DNA from: Allorhizobium ampelinum S4
GTDB taxonomy: Bacteria > Pseudomonadota > Alphaproteobacteria > Rhizobiales > Rhizobiaceae
Direction of reading: 5' to 3'
DNA length: 64,000 nt
Assembly (NCBI RefSeq): GCF_000016285.1
Contig: NC_011989.1
Coordinates: forward strand, 2,545,001-2,609,000
The notes beneath the pieces are model-generated. The model saw only the letters and a program-made list of their open reading frames with translations, did no database searches and had not been told where the DNA came from. How positions within the stretch are numbered: position 1 is the first letter of the stretch; each line of letters starts with the position of its first letter. The position numbers and the translations under genes were made by a program. Positions 57,369 to 64,000 of the stretch are shown one piece after another.

Positions 57369-58406
57369 TCACAGTCCCTGTAGCTGAAAACCAGGCAGAA
57401 CGGAATGGGCAGGACTATGGCGCGCCTGACGGCTAACGCCGGCGCACCGCATGGCGAGAATAGGTGCAAACCGTTTCAACACATCCCCGGCGCGGATTTC
57501 GTCCAGCGTCCAGTGGGCATAAGCGATATCATAGAAAAGCTGCTCGCGTTCCGGCAAAGGCGGATCGACCACATCCTCGATCTGTTTGGAGCAAATCGGC
57601 GCGGCGATATTGAAGCGTGATAGCGTGATGACCGGCACGCCTTGCAGCAGGGAATCCAGCGAAAAAGACGAGGAATAGCATATGGTGCAATGCGCCCGCG
57701 CCAGTTCATCGACAACGGTGAGGGACGACAGGCCGGAAAGGTGCAGGCCGGAAACTGTCGCAAGCTCTGCCTCCAGCGCCGCGAAATCCTCGTTTTTCAT
57801 GCCCGGATGTGGCCGCACGATGATGGGCCGATCCGTCAGCCTGCGCACGTGGCGAGCGGTTGCCACCAACCACTGCCGAACATCCATGCCACGCATGGCC
57901 GCGTCTCCGGGAATCTGCCCGATGATCAACACATGCTCACCAGCGCTGCGATAGGGCTTCAGTCCAATGTTCAGTGCGGCGCTTTGCTGTTCCCAGCGGT
58001 CCGGCGGGCTATTGGCATTACAGAAATCACCCTCGCCGGGCAGGGAACCGTCAAGGGCGATCCGGTAAAAATTATGCTTGAATTTATACAGGCTGCGGCG
58101 ATGTCCAAGCAGGGTATGATACCAGTTAAACGATCGCTTGCTGGTCTCACGCCCCCAGAATCCGACTTAGACCGTCAGCAACGGCCCCTTATGCTGAACG
58201 GCAATAGCGGTGCGCAAGGCATGGACCGGCGTCGAGTCACGCCCGAAAGATCCGAAGATCACGGCGACGTCGCAGGGTTTATAGCTCGCGTCCTCCACGA
58301 GCGACACGCGAAGAGACGGATGAGAATGTTTCGCAAAGGCCTCGAAGGGGAATTCCTTCTTGGTTGCCCGAAACACATTGACGTTTATCGCATCAGATAC
58401 CTGCAT
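57369..58406 (-). pseudogene. Polysaccharide-biosynthesis (GT-B-like) gene broken by one in-frame stop
   Basis: From the ATG at 58404-58406 (AGGAC ribosome site) the frame codes VNVFRATKKEFPFEAF... to HKGPLLTV, then a single TAA at 58167-58169, and goes on in the same frame: VGFWGRETSKRSFNWYHTLLGHRRSLYKF... through HVLIIGQIPGDAAMRG, RPIIVRPHPGMKNEDFA and ARAHCTICYSSSFSLDSLL to the stop at 57369. Sense continues across the TAA without any gap, so the gene was intact recently. The second half resembles capsule/LPS export proteins with a UDP-sugar-epimerase-like GT-B domain. Unless the stop is read through, no full product is made. Confidence 0.75.
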
Positions 58407-58894
58407 TTCGGTGTCCTTTTGCCCGTCACACGGCAATCTCCAGGCTGTAAAGTACCGGGATTCCAAACTACCGATCATAAACCCGTGATTGTCACAGGAC
58501 CAATCAATTCGTGTTTGTATTCACTGGACAACAGCGATTTCTCCCAGTTTTCCCTGAAAAGAAACGCGGATACACCCGTATTTTTGAACAGGCCTTCCCA
58601 GCCCCGGACGAACTTGTGATTTTTTTAAAAAAACCCTGGCGCGAATCAGTAACTTATTGGTTACTACAATATCAGAGCATTCTATCCTCCAAGCGCCGCA
58701 TCTGGCGCAAAGCGGATGACGTCAGATGTAGGGATCAAGATGAACTTGATCCCTCTATCGATGCGGGATTGTTGTGCCGTTATACGGCATCAGGAATCGC
58801 GCAGCAGATTGGGAACATTACAGCATCATGCATTTGAGAAAATGCATGGATGTTGAGGCGCTGGGACAGCGCTATCACTTCAAAAGGGGGGACC
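58407..58894. other. Gap before the sulfotransferase gene
   Basis: About 490 bases, no convincing gene. A perfect hairpin, AGGGATCAAG / CTTGATCCCT with a five-base loop, lies at 58730-58754, preceded by a GCGCCGCATCTGGCGC-type dyad at about 58693. Promoters of both divergent neighbours must be here. Confidence 0.45.
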
Positions 58895-59509
58895 ATGACG
58901 GTCGTTGCGCCAAACTTTGTCTTTGTACATGTTCCGAAATCCGCCGGGAGATCCATCACCAGGGTGCTGGGTGGCGAGACACAGGGGGTTCCGACCCATA
59001 CGCCGTACACGAAGCTCGCCAATTTCGGCATCGACAAGCGTTTCAGCTTCGGCTTCGTTCGAAACCCATGGGACCGAATGGTATCCCTTTACTCGTTTCT
59101 TTGCCAGAAACGGCTACAAGCCTATGAGTGCCCCGATTACCAGCAGTATATTCGCGATATCGGCTTCAAAGCCTGGCTGCTTGAAGATGAATATTATTCG
59201 CGGCATGACGAACATTGGCCAGATGAAGCCCTGCCTCCTCTTCAACGCCGCTCGCAATTGTTCTGGTTGTCCGGCTGCGACTTCATCGGAAAGATCGAAA
59301 ACATCAATTCGGATTTCCGCCATATCCGCAAACGGATCGGATTGAAGCCGACCTTGATGGAAAGACTGCGTCTGACCAGCCCCGTCCCGAAGAAGAACAG
59401 CTCGAAACGCGGCAATTATACCCGCTATTTCGATGAGGAAACCAGAGCCTTTGTTGAGGCCCATTTCCAGGAGGAAATCCGCGTGTTCAACTATACATTC
59501 GGCTCCTGA
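58895..59509 (+). CDS. Sulfotransferase-family protein
   Basis: 204 residues from the ATG at 58895, preceded by AAAGGGGGG. The PAPS-binding motifs of the sulfotransferase family 2 type are clear: FVFVHVPKSAGRSITRVL (5'-phosphosulfate loop) and FGFVRNPWDRMVSLYSF (3'-phosphate site). The protein ends EEEIRVFNYTFG-like (Q-E-E-I-R-V-F-N-Y-T), also typical. It would transfer sulfate to a sugar of a surface glycan. It belongs to the lps region and looks recently acquired as a single gene. No signal peptide; cytoplasmic. Confidence 0.85.
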   Translation: MTVVAPNFVFVHVPKSAGRSITRVLGGETQGVPTHTPYTKLANFGIDKRFSFGFVRNPWDRMVSLYSFLCQKRLQAYECPDYQQYIRDIGFKAWLLEDEYYSRHDEHWPDEALPPLQRRSQLFWLSGCDFIGKIENINSDFRHIRKRIGLKPTLMERLRLTSPVPKKNSSKRGNYTRYFDEETRAFVEAHFQEEIRVFNYTFGS

Positions 59510-59554
59510 TACCCAATCTCGAAAATGTGAGCCGCGCCCTCGCCGTGAAGGCAC

Positions 59555-59593
59555 GCAAATATCTCAAACGCTTGCATCGCTTGAGATATTTGC
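59555..59593. repeat. Long hairpin after the sulfotransferase gene
   Basis: Perfect 13-base arms GCAAATATCTCAA / TTGAGATATTTGC around a 13-base loop, 46 bases past the stop; followed by AAAAATG rather than T-run. May act as terminator or mRNA-end stabiliser. Confidence 0.5.
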
Positions 59594-59703
59594 AAAAATG
59601 ATGGGTGCGATCATTTTCAATGACTCTTCGTAGAAAATCTGTTTGAGATAAAATCAGGGCGCTGACCGTAAGCAGAACAGCGTCGGATTTCGAGGAGCCA
59701 CAC

Positions 59704-60696
59704 GTGATATCTGCCCCCTTACACAACGCGCGACTGAAAGTCGTATGCATTGGCTTCTGGGCAGATTACGAAGACTATTTCTGGACCAGGGCCGATACCA
59801 CGCGCTTTGATGTCGCAGTCGTCAACGTCAAACAGCAAGCGCGCCGTCAGCTGATCTTCAAGATCCTGCCGCGCTTCTGCCGGAAATACGTTTACGAGAA
59901 GATACTCACGGATCATATTGCCCGCCATCCCGACGCCTTGTTCATCGTCAACGAGCGCGAGGAGATCGTGGATTATCTTCACCGCACGCGCCCCAAGGCC
60001 TCTATTGCCGTGGTCGTGCGCAATCCAATTGCCACAAAAAACGGCATGGGACCTCTGTTGCGCGATCTTCATGCCGCCGGCTATCCGGTTCTGTCTTTCG
60101 ACCAGGCCGATTGCGAGCGCTACGGCTTTGAATTCTACAGGCAATTTATCGCCGCGGTAGACGGTGTCCGCTCGGTCAATCCAGTCTACGACTTCGCCTT
60201 TCTGGGCAAGGACAAGGGACGCAAGGATCTGATAGAGACACTCAGCGATCAGTTGACACAAAAGGGCTTTAGCACCTCTATCCGCTTCACCGAGGTGAAA
60301 AAACACCGCAAGACACTGACCGAACGTCTCGCCAAGAAACCTGTCAACAAGCCCTATCCCGCCTATCTCGCCGAAAATCTTGCCGCACGCTGCATCATTG
60401 ATATCGTCCAGAACGGCCAGAAGGGCTTGACGCTGCGACCGCTGGAAGCCGCTCTCTACGGACGCAAGCTCATGACCAACAATCGGTCTGTGCGCGACGA
60501 GGAATTTTATCATCCAGACAATGTCTTCATTCTCGGTGAGCATTCAAACCGCCCACAGGGCCTGGAAGGAATAGAGGATTTCTGCAAGGCGCCCTTCGTC
60601 AAAATCTCGCCGCAGATTATGGCGCTCTACTCGGTCGATGCGCTGATCGACCAGATCATTGGCCTGACCAAGCCCACATCAAATCTTGAGAGATAA
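59704..60696 (+). CDS. Putative glycosyltransferase-like surface polysaccharide protein
   Basis: 330 residues from the GTG at 59704 (GAGGAG ribosome site 6 bases before). No transmembrane segment. The second half has KGLTLRPLEAALYGRKLMTNN followed by NVFILGE, the arrangement of the donor-binding region in several GT-B enzymes of the capsule/LPS type (…GLTLR..EAL..GKKLITNN). The first half (LKVVCIGFWADYEDYFW...) could be the acceptor domain. I do not recognise a named gene. It lies downstream of the sulfotransferase and upstream, tail to tail, of lrp. A role in the same glycan is inferred. Confidence 0.6.
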   Translation: MISAPLHNARLKVVCIGFWADYEDYFWTRADTTRFDVAVVNVKQQARRQLIFKILPRFCRKYVYEKILTDHIARHPDALFIVNEREEIVDYLHRTRPKASIAVVVRNPIATKNGMGPLLRDLHAAGYPVLSFDQADCERYGFEFYRQFIAAVDGVRSVNPVYDFAFLGKDKGRKDLIETLSDQLTQKGFSTSIRFTEVKKHRKTLTERLAKKPVNKPYPAYLAENLAARCIIDIVQNGQKGLTLRPLEAALYGRKLMTNNRSVRDEEFYHPDNVFILGEHSNRPQGLEGIEDFCKAPFVKISPQIMALYSVDALIDQIIGLTKPTSNLER

Positions 60697-60753
60697 CAAC
60701 GCAAATCAGGGACGATGATTTTGCGGCAAGGCGCAATCAAATATCCACCAGCG

Positions 60754-61221
60754 TCAAATATCCACCAACCCAAGCCGCTTGATCTGCCGGATCGTCAACA
60801 GGGTTTTCACCGTATCGACATGGCTATTGGCTGTCAGAGTCTCGATGACGAAATCCTGGAAACTGGTAAGGTTATCGGCCACGCAATGCAGCAGGAAATC
60901 GCTTTCGCCATTGACCATCCAGGCCTGGCGCACCAGCGGCCATTGTTCTGTGGCGGCGGCGAAACTCTTCAGATTGGCTTCCGACTGATGTTTCAGGCCT
61001 ACCATGCAGAAGGCAACCAGATCGAATCCCAGTTTGGGGCCGCTTAAAGCCGCATGATAGCCTTGAATAATGCCCGTCTCTTCCAGCTTGCGCACCCGGC
61101 GAAGGCAGGGCGGTGCGGAAATACCGACGCGCTCCGACAGTTCGACATTGGTCATCCGACCGTCGCGTTGCAACTCTCTTAGAATTTTGATGTCGATGGC
61201 ATCCAAATCAGCGCGAAACAC
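60754..61221 (-). CDS. lrp: Lrp/AsnC-family regulator
   Basis: 155 residues. N-terminal helix-turn-helix (IDIKILRELQRDGRMTNVELSERVGIS...CLRRVRKLEE) and the C-terminal RAM ligand domain (GFDLVAFCMVGLKHQSE...VNGESDFLLHCVA). Such feast/famine regulators bind leucine or other amino acids as octamers. It is divergent from trxB, with 232 bases between. The order lrp-trxB-lsrB is that of Sinorhizobium. The end LTIRQIKRLGLVDI is normal for the group. Confidence 0.93.
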   Translation of the reverse strand: MFRADLDAIDIKILRELQRDGRMTNVELSERVGISAPPCLRRVRKLEETGIIQGYHAALSGPKLGFDLVAFCMVGLKHQSEANLKSFAAATEQWPLVRQAWMVNGESDFLLHCVADNLTSFQDFVIETLTANSHVDTVKTLLTIRQIKRLGLVDI

Positions 61222-61453
61222 GCGGTCACCCTTTTATCAAACTCCATGCGCGCTTATGACCCTGACCGGGTTCCAACGCAAGAAAATGTCCGTTTGCCGC
61301 AGTAAAATTACGGTGGATGGAATTGCCCTGTTATAAACGCAGAGCTGCCCTTGAATAAATGCATGGAGCCTTCATAAATGAAATGAAGAAAAGGCGAGGC
61401 AGGCATCCTATATGCCGCACACCACACGTCCCTCGCCACGGAAAGGAAAGACC

Positions 61454-62428
61454 ATGTCCGCCCGCCATACCAAAGTGCTGATTATCGGCTCTGGTCCCGC
61501 CGGTTATACCGCCGCCATCTATGCAGCCCGCGCCATGCTGAAACCGGTGTTGATCGCCGGCATGGAACAGGGCGGCCAGCTGATGATCACCACCGATGTG
61601 GAAAACTATCCCGGCTTTGCCGATCCGATCCAGGGCCCCTGGCTGATGGGCGAAATGCTGAAACAGGCAACCCATGTCGGCACGGAAATCGTCAACGACC
61701 TGGTGACCGAGGTGGAAACCACCCGCCGCCCCTTCACCGTGAAGACCGATTCCGGCGCAGTCTGGACCGCCGATACGCTGATCATCTGCACCGGCGCCAA
61801 GGCGAAGTGGCTGGGCATCGAGAGCGAGCAGCATTTCCAGGGTTTCGGGGTTTCGGCCTGCGCCACCTGCGATGGGTTTTTCTATCGCAACAAGGACGTG
61901 ATCGTGGTCGGCGGCGGCAATTCGGCGGTCGAGGAATCCCTCTACCTGTCGCATATCGCCAAGACCGTCACCGTCGTGCATCGCCGCGACAGTTTCCGCT
62001 CGGAGAAGATTTTGCAGGAGCGGCTGTTTGCCAAGGATAATGTCAAGGTCCTCTGGAACACCGTCATCGATGAAGTCACCGGCATCCCGGCCAAGCCGCC
62101 AATGCCGCCATCGGTGACCGGCGTGCGGCTGAAGAACCTCGACAGCGGCATCGTCACCGATACCCCCATCGACGGCGTCTTCGTCGCCATTGGCCATGCG
62201 CCGGCGGTGGAACTGTTCACGGGCAAGCTGAAATTGAAGCCAAATGGCTATCTGTGGACCGCCCCGGATTCGACCGCGACCGACGTGCCCGGCATTTTTG
62301 CCGCCGGCGACGTGACGGATGATATCTACCGCCAGGCTATTACTGCTGCCGGCATGGGCTGTATGGCCGCCCTTGAGGCAGAACGTTATCTTGCCGCGGA
62401 GATTATCCCGGCTCAGGCCGCGGAGTGA
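61454..62428 (+). CDS. trxB: Thioredoxin reductase
   Basis: 324 residues from the ATG at 61454 (AAAGGAAAGACC before it). FAD site IIGSGPAGYTAAIYAARA at the N-terminus, the redox pair Cys136/Cys139 in SACATCDGFF, the NADPH site VVGGGNSAVEE and the second FAD block GIFAAGDVTDD near the end. It reduces thioredoxin with NADPH. Four bases separate its stop from lsrB, so the two are one operon, as in Sinorhizobium where LsrB links to redox control. Confidence 0.97.
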   Translation: MSARHTKVLIIGSGPAGYTAAIYAARAMLKPVLIAGMEQGGQLMITTDVENYPGFADPIQGPWLMGEMLKQATHVGTEIVNDLVTEVETTRRPFTVKTDSGAVWTADTLIICTGAKAKWLGIESEQHFQGFGVSACATCDGFFYRNKDVIVVGGGNSAVEESLYLSHIAKTVTVVHRRDSFRSEKILQERLFAKDNVKVLWNTVIDEVTGIPAKPPMPPSVTGVRLKNLDSGIVTDTPIDGVFVAIGHAPAVELFTGKLKLKPNGYLWTAPDSTATDVPGIFAAGDVTDDIYRQAITAAGMGCMAALEAERYLAAEIIPAQAAE

Positions 62429-62432
62429 GGGC

Positions 62433-63350
62433 ATGATGCGAGGCAGCAGCAATATACCGCTGGATTGGGACAAATTGCGGATTTTCCACGCCGCAGCCGA
62501 AGCCGGGTCCTTTACCCATGCGGCAGATAAGCTGCATCTCTCACAATCGGCAATCAGCCGACAGGTGAGCGCGCTGGAGCAGGATGTGGGGGTGAAGCTG
62601 TTTCACCGCCACGCCCGGGGCCTCATTCTGACCGAACAGGGCGAATTGCTCTATCGCACCGCCCATGACGTGCTGCTGAAGCTGGAAACAGTGAAAATGC
62701 AGCTGACTGAGACCACCGAAAAGCCGAGCGGCAAGCTGCGCGTCACCACCACGGTCGGGCTTGGCCAGGGCTGGTTGACTGACAAGGTGCAGGAGTTCCT
62801 GCAACTTTACCCTGATATGTCGATCCAGCTGATCCTCGACAACGAGGAACTGGACGTCAACATGCGCCACGCCGATTGCGCCATCCGGTTGCGCCAGCCG
62901 CAGCAATCGGACCTGATCCAGCGCAAGCTGTTTACCGTGCATATGCATGTCTATGCCGCGCCCTCCTATATCAATCGCTATGGGGAGCCGCAGACCATCG
63001 AGGATCTCGATAACCATCGGATCATCAGCTTTGGCGAACCAGCGCCCAATTACCTGCTTGACGTTAACTGGCTGGAAGTGGCCGGGCGCTCCTCCGACAA
63101 TCGCCGGATTCCCCATCTGCAAATCAACAGCCAAACCTCGATCAAGCGCGCCTGCCTGCTGGGCATAGGGGTCGCCTGCATGCCCGATTACATTGTCGGA
63201 CGCGATCCGGGGCTAATTCAGTTGCCGATCAATGCCGAAGTTCCGTCCTTTGATACCTATTTCTGCTATCCGGACGAGATGAAAAATGCGGCCAAGCTAA
63301 AAGTTTTCCGCGACTTCATCGTCAGCAAGGCGCGCAACTGGAATTTCTGA
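62433..63350 (+). CDS. lsrB: LysR-type regulator LsrB/VtlR
   Basis: About 305 residues from one of two adjacent ATGs (62433, 62436); GAGG precedes them. The N-terminal domain IPLDWDKLRIFHAAAEAGSF and HLSQSAISRQVSALEQ is typical LysR; the rest fits LsrB (S. meliloti) or VtlR (Brucella, Agrobacterium), known for oxidative-stress, LPS and symbiosis/virulence control and for activating AbcR-type sRNAs. The gene order trxB-lsrB-AbcR supports the name. A LysR-type site for the sRNA promoter may lie in 63430-63530. The frame opens earlier, inside trxB, but only as shadow. Confidence 0.88.
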   Translation: MMRGSSNIPLDWDKLRIFHAAAEAGSFTHAADKLHLSQSAISRQVSALEQDVGVKLFHRHARGLILTEQGELLYRTAHDVLLKLETVKMQLTETTEKPSGKLRVTTTVGLGQGWLTDKVQEFLQLYPDMSIQLILDNEELDVNMRHADCAIRLRQPQQSDLIQRKLFTVHMHVYAAPSYINRYGEPQTIEDLDNHRIISFGEPAPNYLLDVNWLEVAGRSSDNRRIPHLQINSQTSIKRACLLGIGVACMPDYIVGRDPGLIQLPINAEVPSFDTYFCYPDEMKNAAKLKVFRDFIVSKARNWNF

Positions 63351-63539
63351 ATCCGTCAGATCGTCTTATGCGCATCTATGCATAGGCCTTACTGAGCAGT
63401 CGCAGCAAGGTCGCTGATCATCGTTAAATCGTTTTTCAATTGCGACGCAAATAGCAGACATGCGACATTTGCATGCCTCCTATGCACAAAAAAGCATTGT
63501 TCACTGCACAAAAAACCACCATATCGCTCATAGCTGATG

Positions 63540-63648
63540 CACACGGTGGCTTCCTCCCAGTTCCCACCGCACCAGCTGTTCCCCTCTGGAGGTTTTTAAC
63601 CTTCACACTTTAAGGGCCCTGGAGTAATCCGGTGGCCCCTTTTTTTTG
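63540..63648 (+). ncRNA. AbcR-family sRNA, first copy (AbcR1/2 type)
   Basis: About 108 bases. A first hairpin, GGTGG...CCACC, has the loop CTTCCTCCCAGTT with the anti-Shine-Dalgarno motif. The core AGCTGTTCCCCTCTGGAGGT (63574-63593) starts a second motif and hairpin (AGGTTTTTAACCT), and is shared with the second copy. The 3' end is a GGGCC/GGCCC terminator stem followed by eight T (about 63612-63648). AbcR (alpha-r15) sRNAs repress many ABC-transporter messages through Hfq. The 5' end is approximate; the upstream region is rich in TTGCAT-type LysR dyads. Confidence 0.8.
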
Positions 63649-63703
63649 GCTTTTTTCTTTTTGGGTCCTCGTTTTTACGGGGAGCAAACTTTTGCACGCA
63701 CCC

Positions 63704-63733
63704 TTGAAAGTTCTAAGGATTGATCTATATAAT
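63704..63733 (+). promoter_or_regulatory. Promoter of the second AbcR-like sRNA
   Basis: TTGAAA (63704-63709), 18 bases, TATAAT (63728-63733). Transcription would begin near 63740. Confidence 0.65.
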
Positions 63734-63739
63734 TGCATA

Positions 63740-63839
63740 GTTGCGGAGAAACTATCATTGGTAGTTTTTTGTAGCTGTTCCCCTCTGGAGGTTTGACGAC
63801 CTTCACACTTGAAGCATCCGTTCGCGGGTGCTTTTTTTT
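63740..63839 (+). ncRNA. AbcR-family sRNA, second copy
   Basis: About 100 bases starting near TTGCGGAG. The first hairpin is AAACTA...TAGTTT with a TCATTGG loop. The shared core AGCTGTTCCCCTCTGGAGGT is at 63773-63792, followed by GACGACCTTCACACTTGAAGC. The terminator stem AAGCATCC/GGGTGCTT precedes eight T. The first domain differs from copy one, so the two RNAs should have partly different targets, as AbcR1 and AbcR2 do in Sinorhizobium and Agrobacterium. Confidence 0.8.
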
Positions 63840-63902
63840 GGCCGCTCCAAAAACAGAGGTCACCTCTCTTGATATCGGATTTTTACGATCCATATATCGT
63901 TC

Positions 63903-64000
63903 ATGGACGATATGAATTCTGACACGCTGGAAGATCTTGGCAAGCCGGACATGGATGACGCGCTGAAAGCGCTGTCGCATCCTGTTCGGCGTGAGATCTT
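63903..64000 (+). CDS. ArsR-type HTH regulator, 5' end only
   Basis: The first 32 codons are in the window: MDDMNSDTLEDLGKPDMDDA then LKALSHPVRREI, where ALSHPVRREI is the usual opening of an ArsR-family winged helix. The neighbour of the AbcR genes in S. meliloti is also an ArsR-type regulator. A leaderless or short-leader message is possible: no clear ribosome site precedes the ATG at 63903. Confidence 0.65.
   Translation, partial: MDDMNSDTLEDLGKPDMDDALKALSHPVRREI

Noticed and set aside
58511..58837. 108-residue rightward frame before the sulfotransferase gene
   Set aside because: TTG start without ribosome site, covers hairpins, composition not coding.
61331..62473. 380-residue leftward frame over trxB
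   Set aside because: Antisense of trxB, His/Gly/Asp-rich, no start signal.

Overview
The window is a 64 kb piece of an alphaproteobacterial chromosome, almost certainly from Rhizobiaceae. The sequence best fits an Agrobacterium/Allorhizobium vitis-like genome. The evidence is the gene complement: glf, argP/argO, rpoD, dnaG, yqeY, split carA and carB, greA next to an LpsB-type mannosyltransferase, and lrp-trxB-lsrB followed by twin AbcR-like sRNAs and an ArsR-type regulator. That last order matches the Sinorhizobium meliloti lsrB/AbcR neighbourhood as I remember it. Species is inferred, not proven.

Layout. (1) About 1-7530: left, early part of a Mu-like transposable prophage running leftwards out of the window. 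It has an S24-type repressor and a Ner-like protein facing each other across an operator region, a chain of small overlapping early genes, a ParB-like gene split by a frame change, then MuA and MuB homologues. (2) About 7.5-17 kb: accessory island. It holds a lipoprotein, a tight three-gene operon (membrane J-like protein, GrpE-like protein, long Hsp70), a duplicated 46/53-residue membrane microprotein, a zinc-ribbon/PIN-like protein, remnants of a D12 adenine methylase and an IS3 transposase, and a cold-shock gene. (3) About 17-22.8 kb: UDP-galactopyranose mutase, a 519-residue protein that is nothing but 64 perfect octapeptides, and a GT41 (O-GlcNAc-transferase/SPINDLY-like) enzyme. The last two look like substrate and modifying enzyme.

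(4) About 22.8-32.9 kb: M19 dipeptidase, secreted poly-proline protein, YjbQ-family protein, an H-NOX plus GGDEF-EAL operon, the argP/argO divergent pair, a DUF930 protein, an M20 amidohydrolase and an AT-rich DUF4238 gene. (5) About 32.9-52.2 kb: housekeeping core with rpoD, dnaG, bioY-bioB with two BioR-type boxes, yqeY, carA, a MATE transporter, a LysR/aldo-keto reductase pair, YpfJ-type metallopeptidase with tandem palindromic operators, a GST, a 2H phosphoesterase and carB. (6) About 52.3-60.7 kb: DUF2235 hydrolase, greA, lpsB-like and family-25 glycosyltransferases, a polysaccharide gene broken by one in-frame stop, a sulfotransferase and a further glycosyltransferase-like gene. Together these form a cell-surface polysaccharide locus. 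(7) About 60.7-64 kb: lrp, trxB, lsrB, two tandem AbcR-like sRNAs with their own promoters and terminators, and the start of an ArsR-type gene.

Most promising for new biology: the octapeptide-array protein with its adjacent GT41 enzyme; the membrane-linked Hsp70/GrpE-like/J-like operon in an island that also carries a PIN-like protein; and the duplicated, possibly leaderless microproteins. No tRNA, rRNA or CRISPR array was seen.
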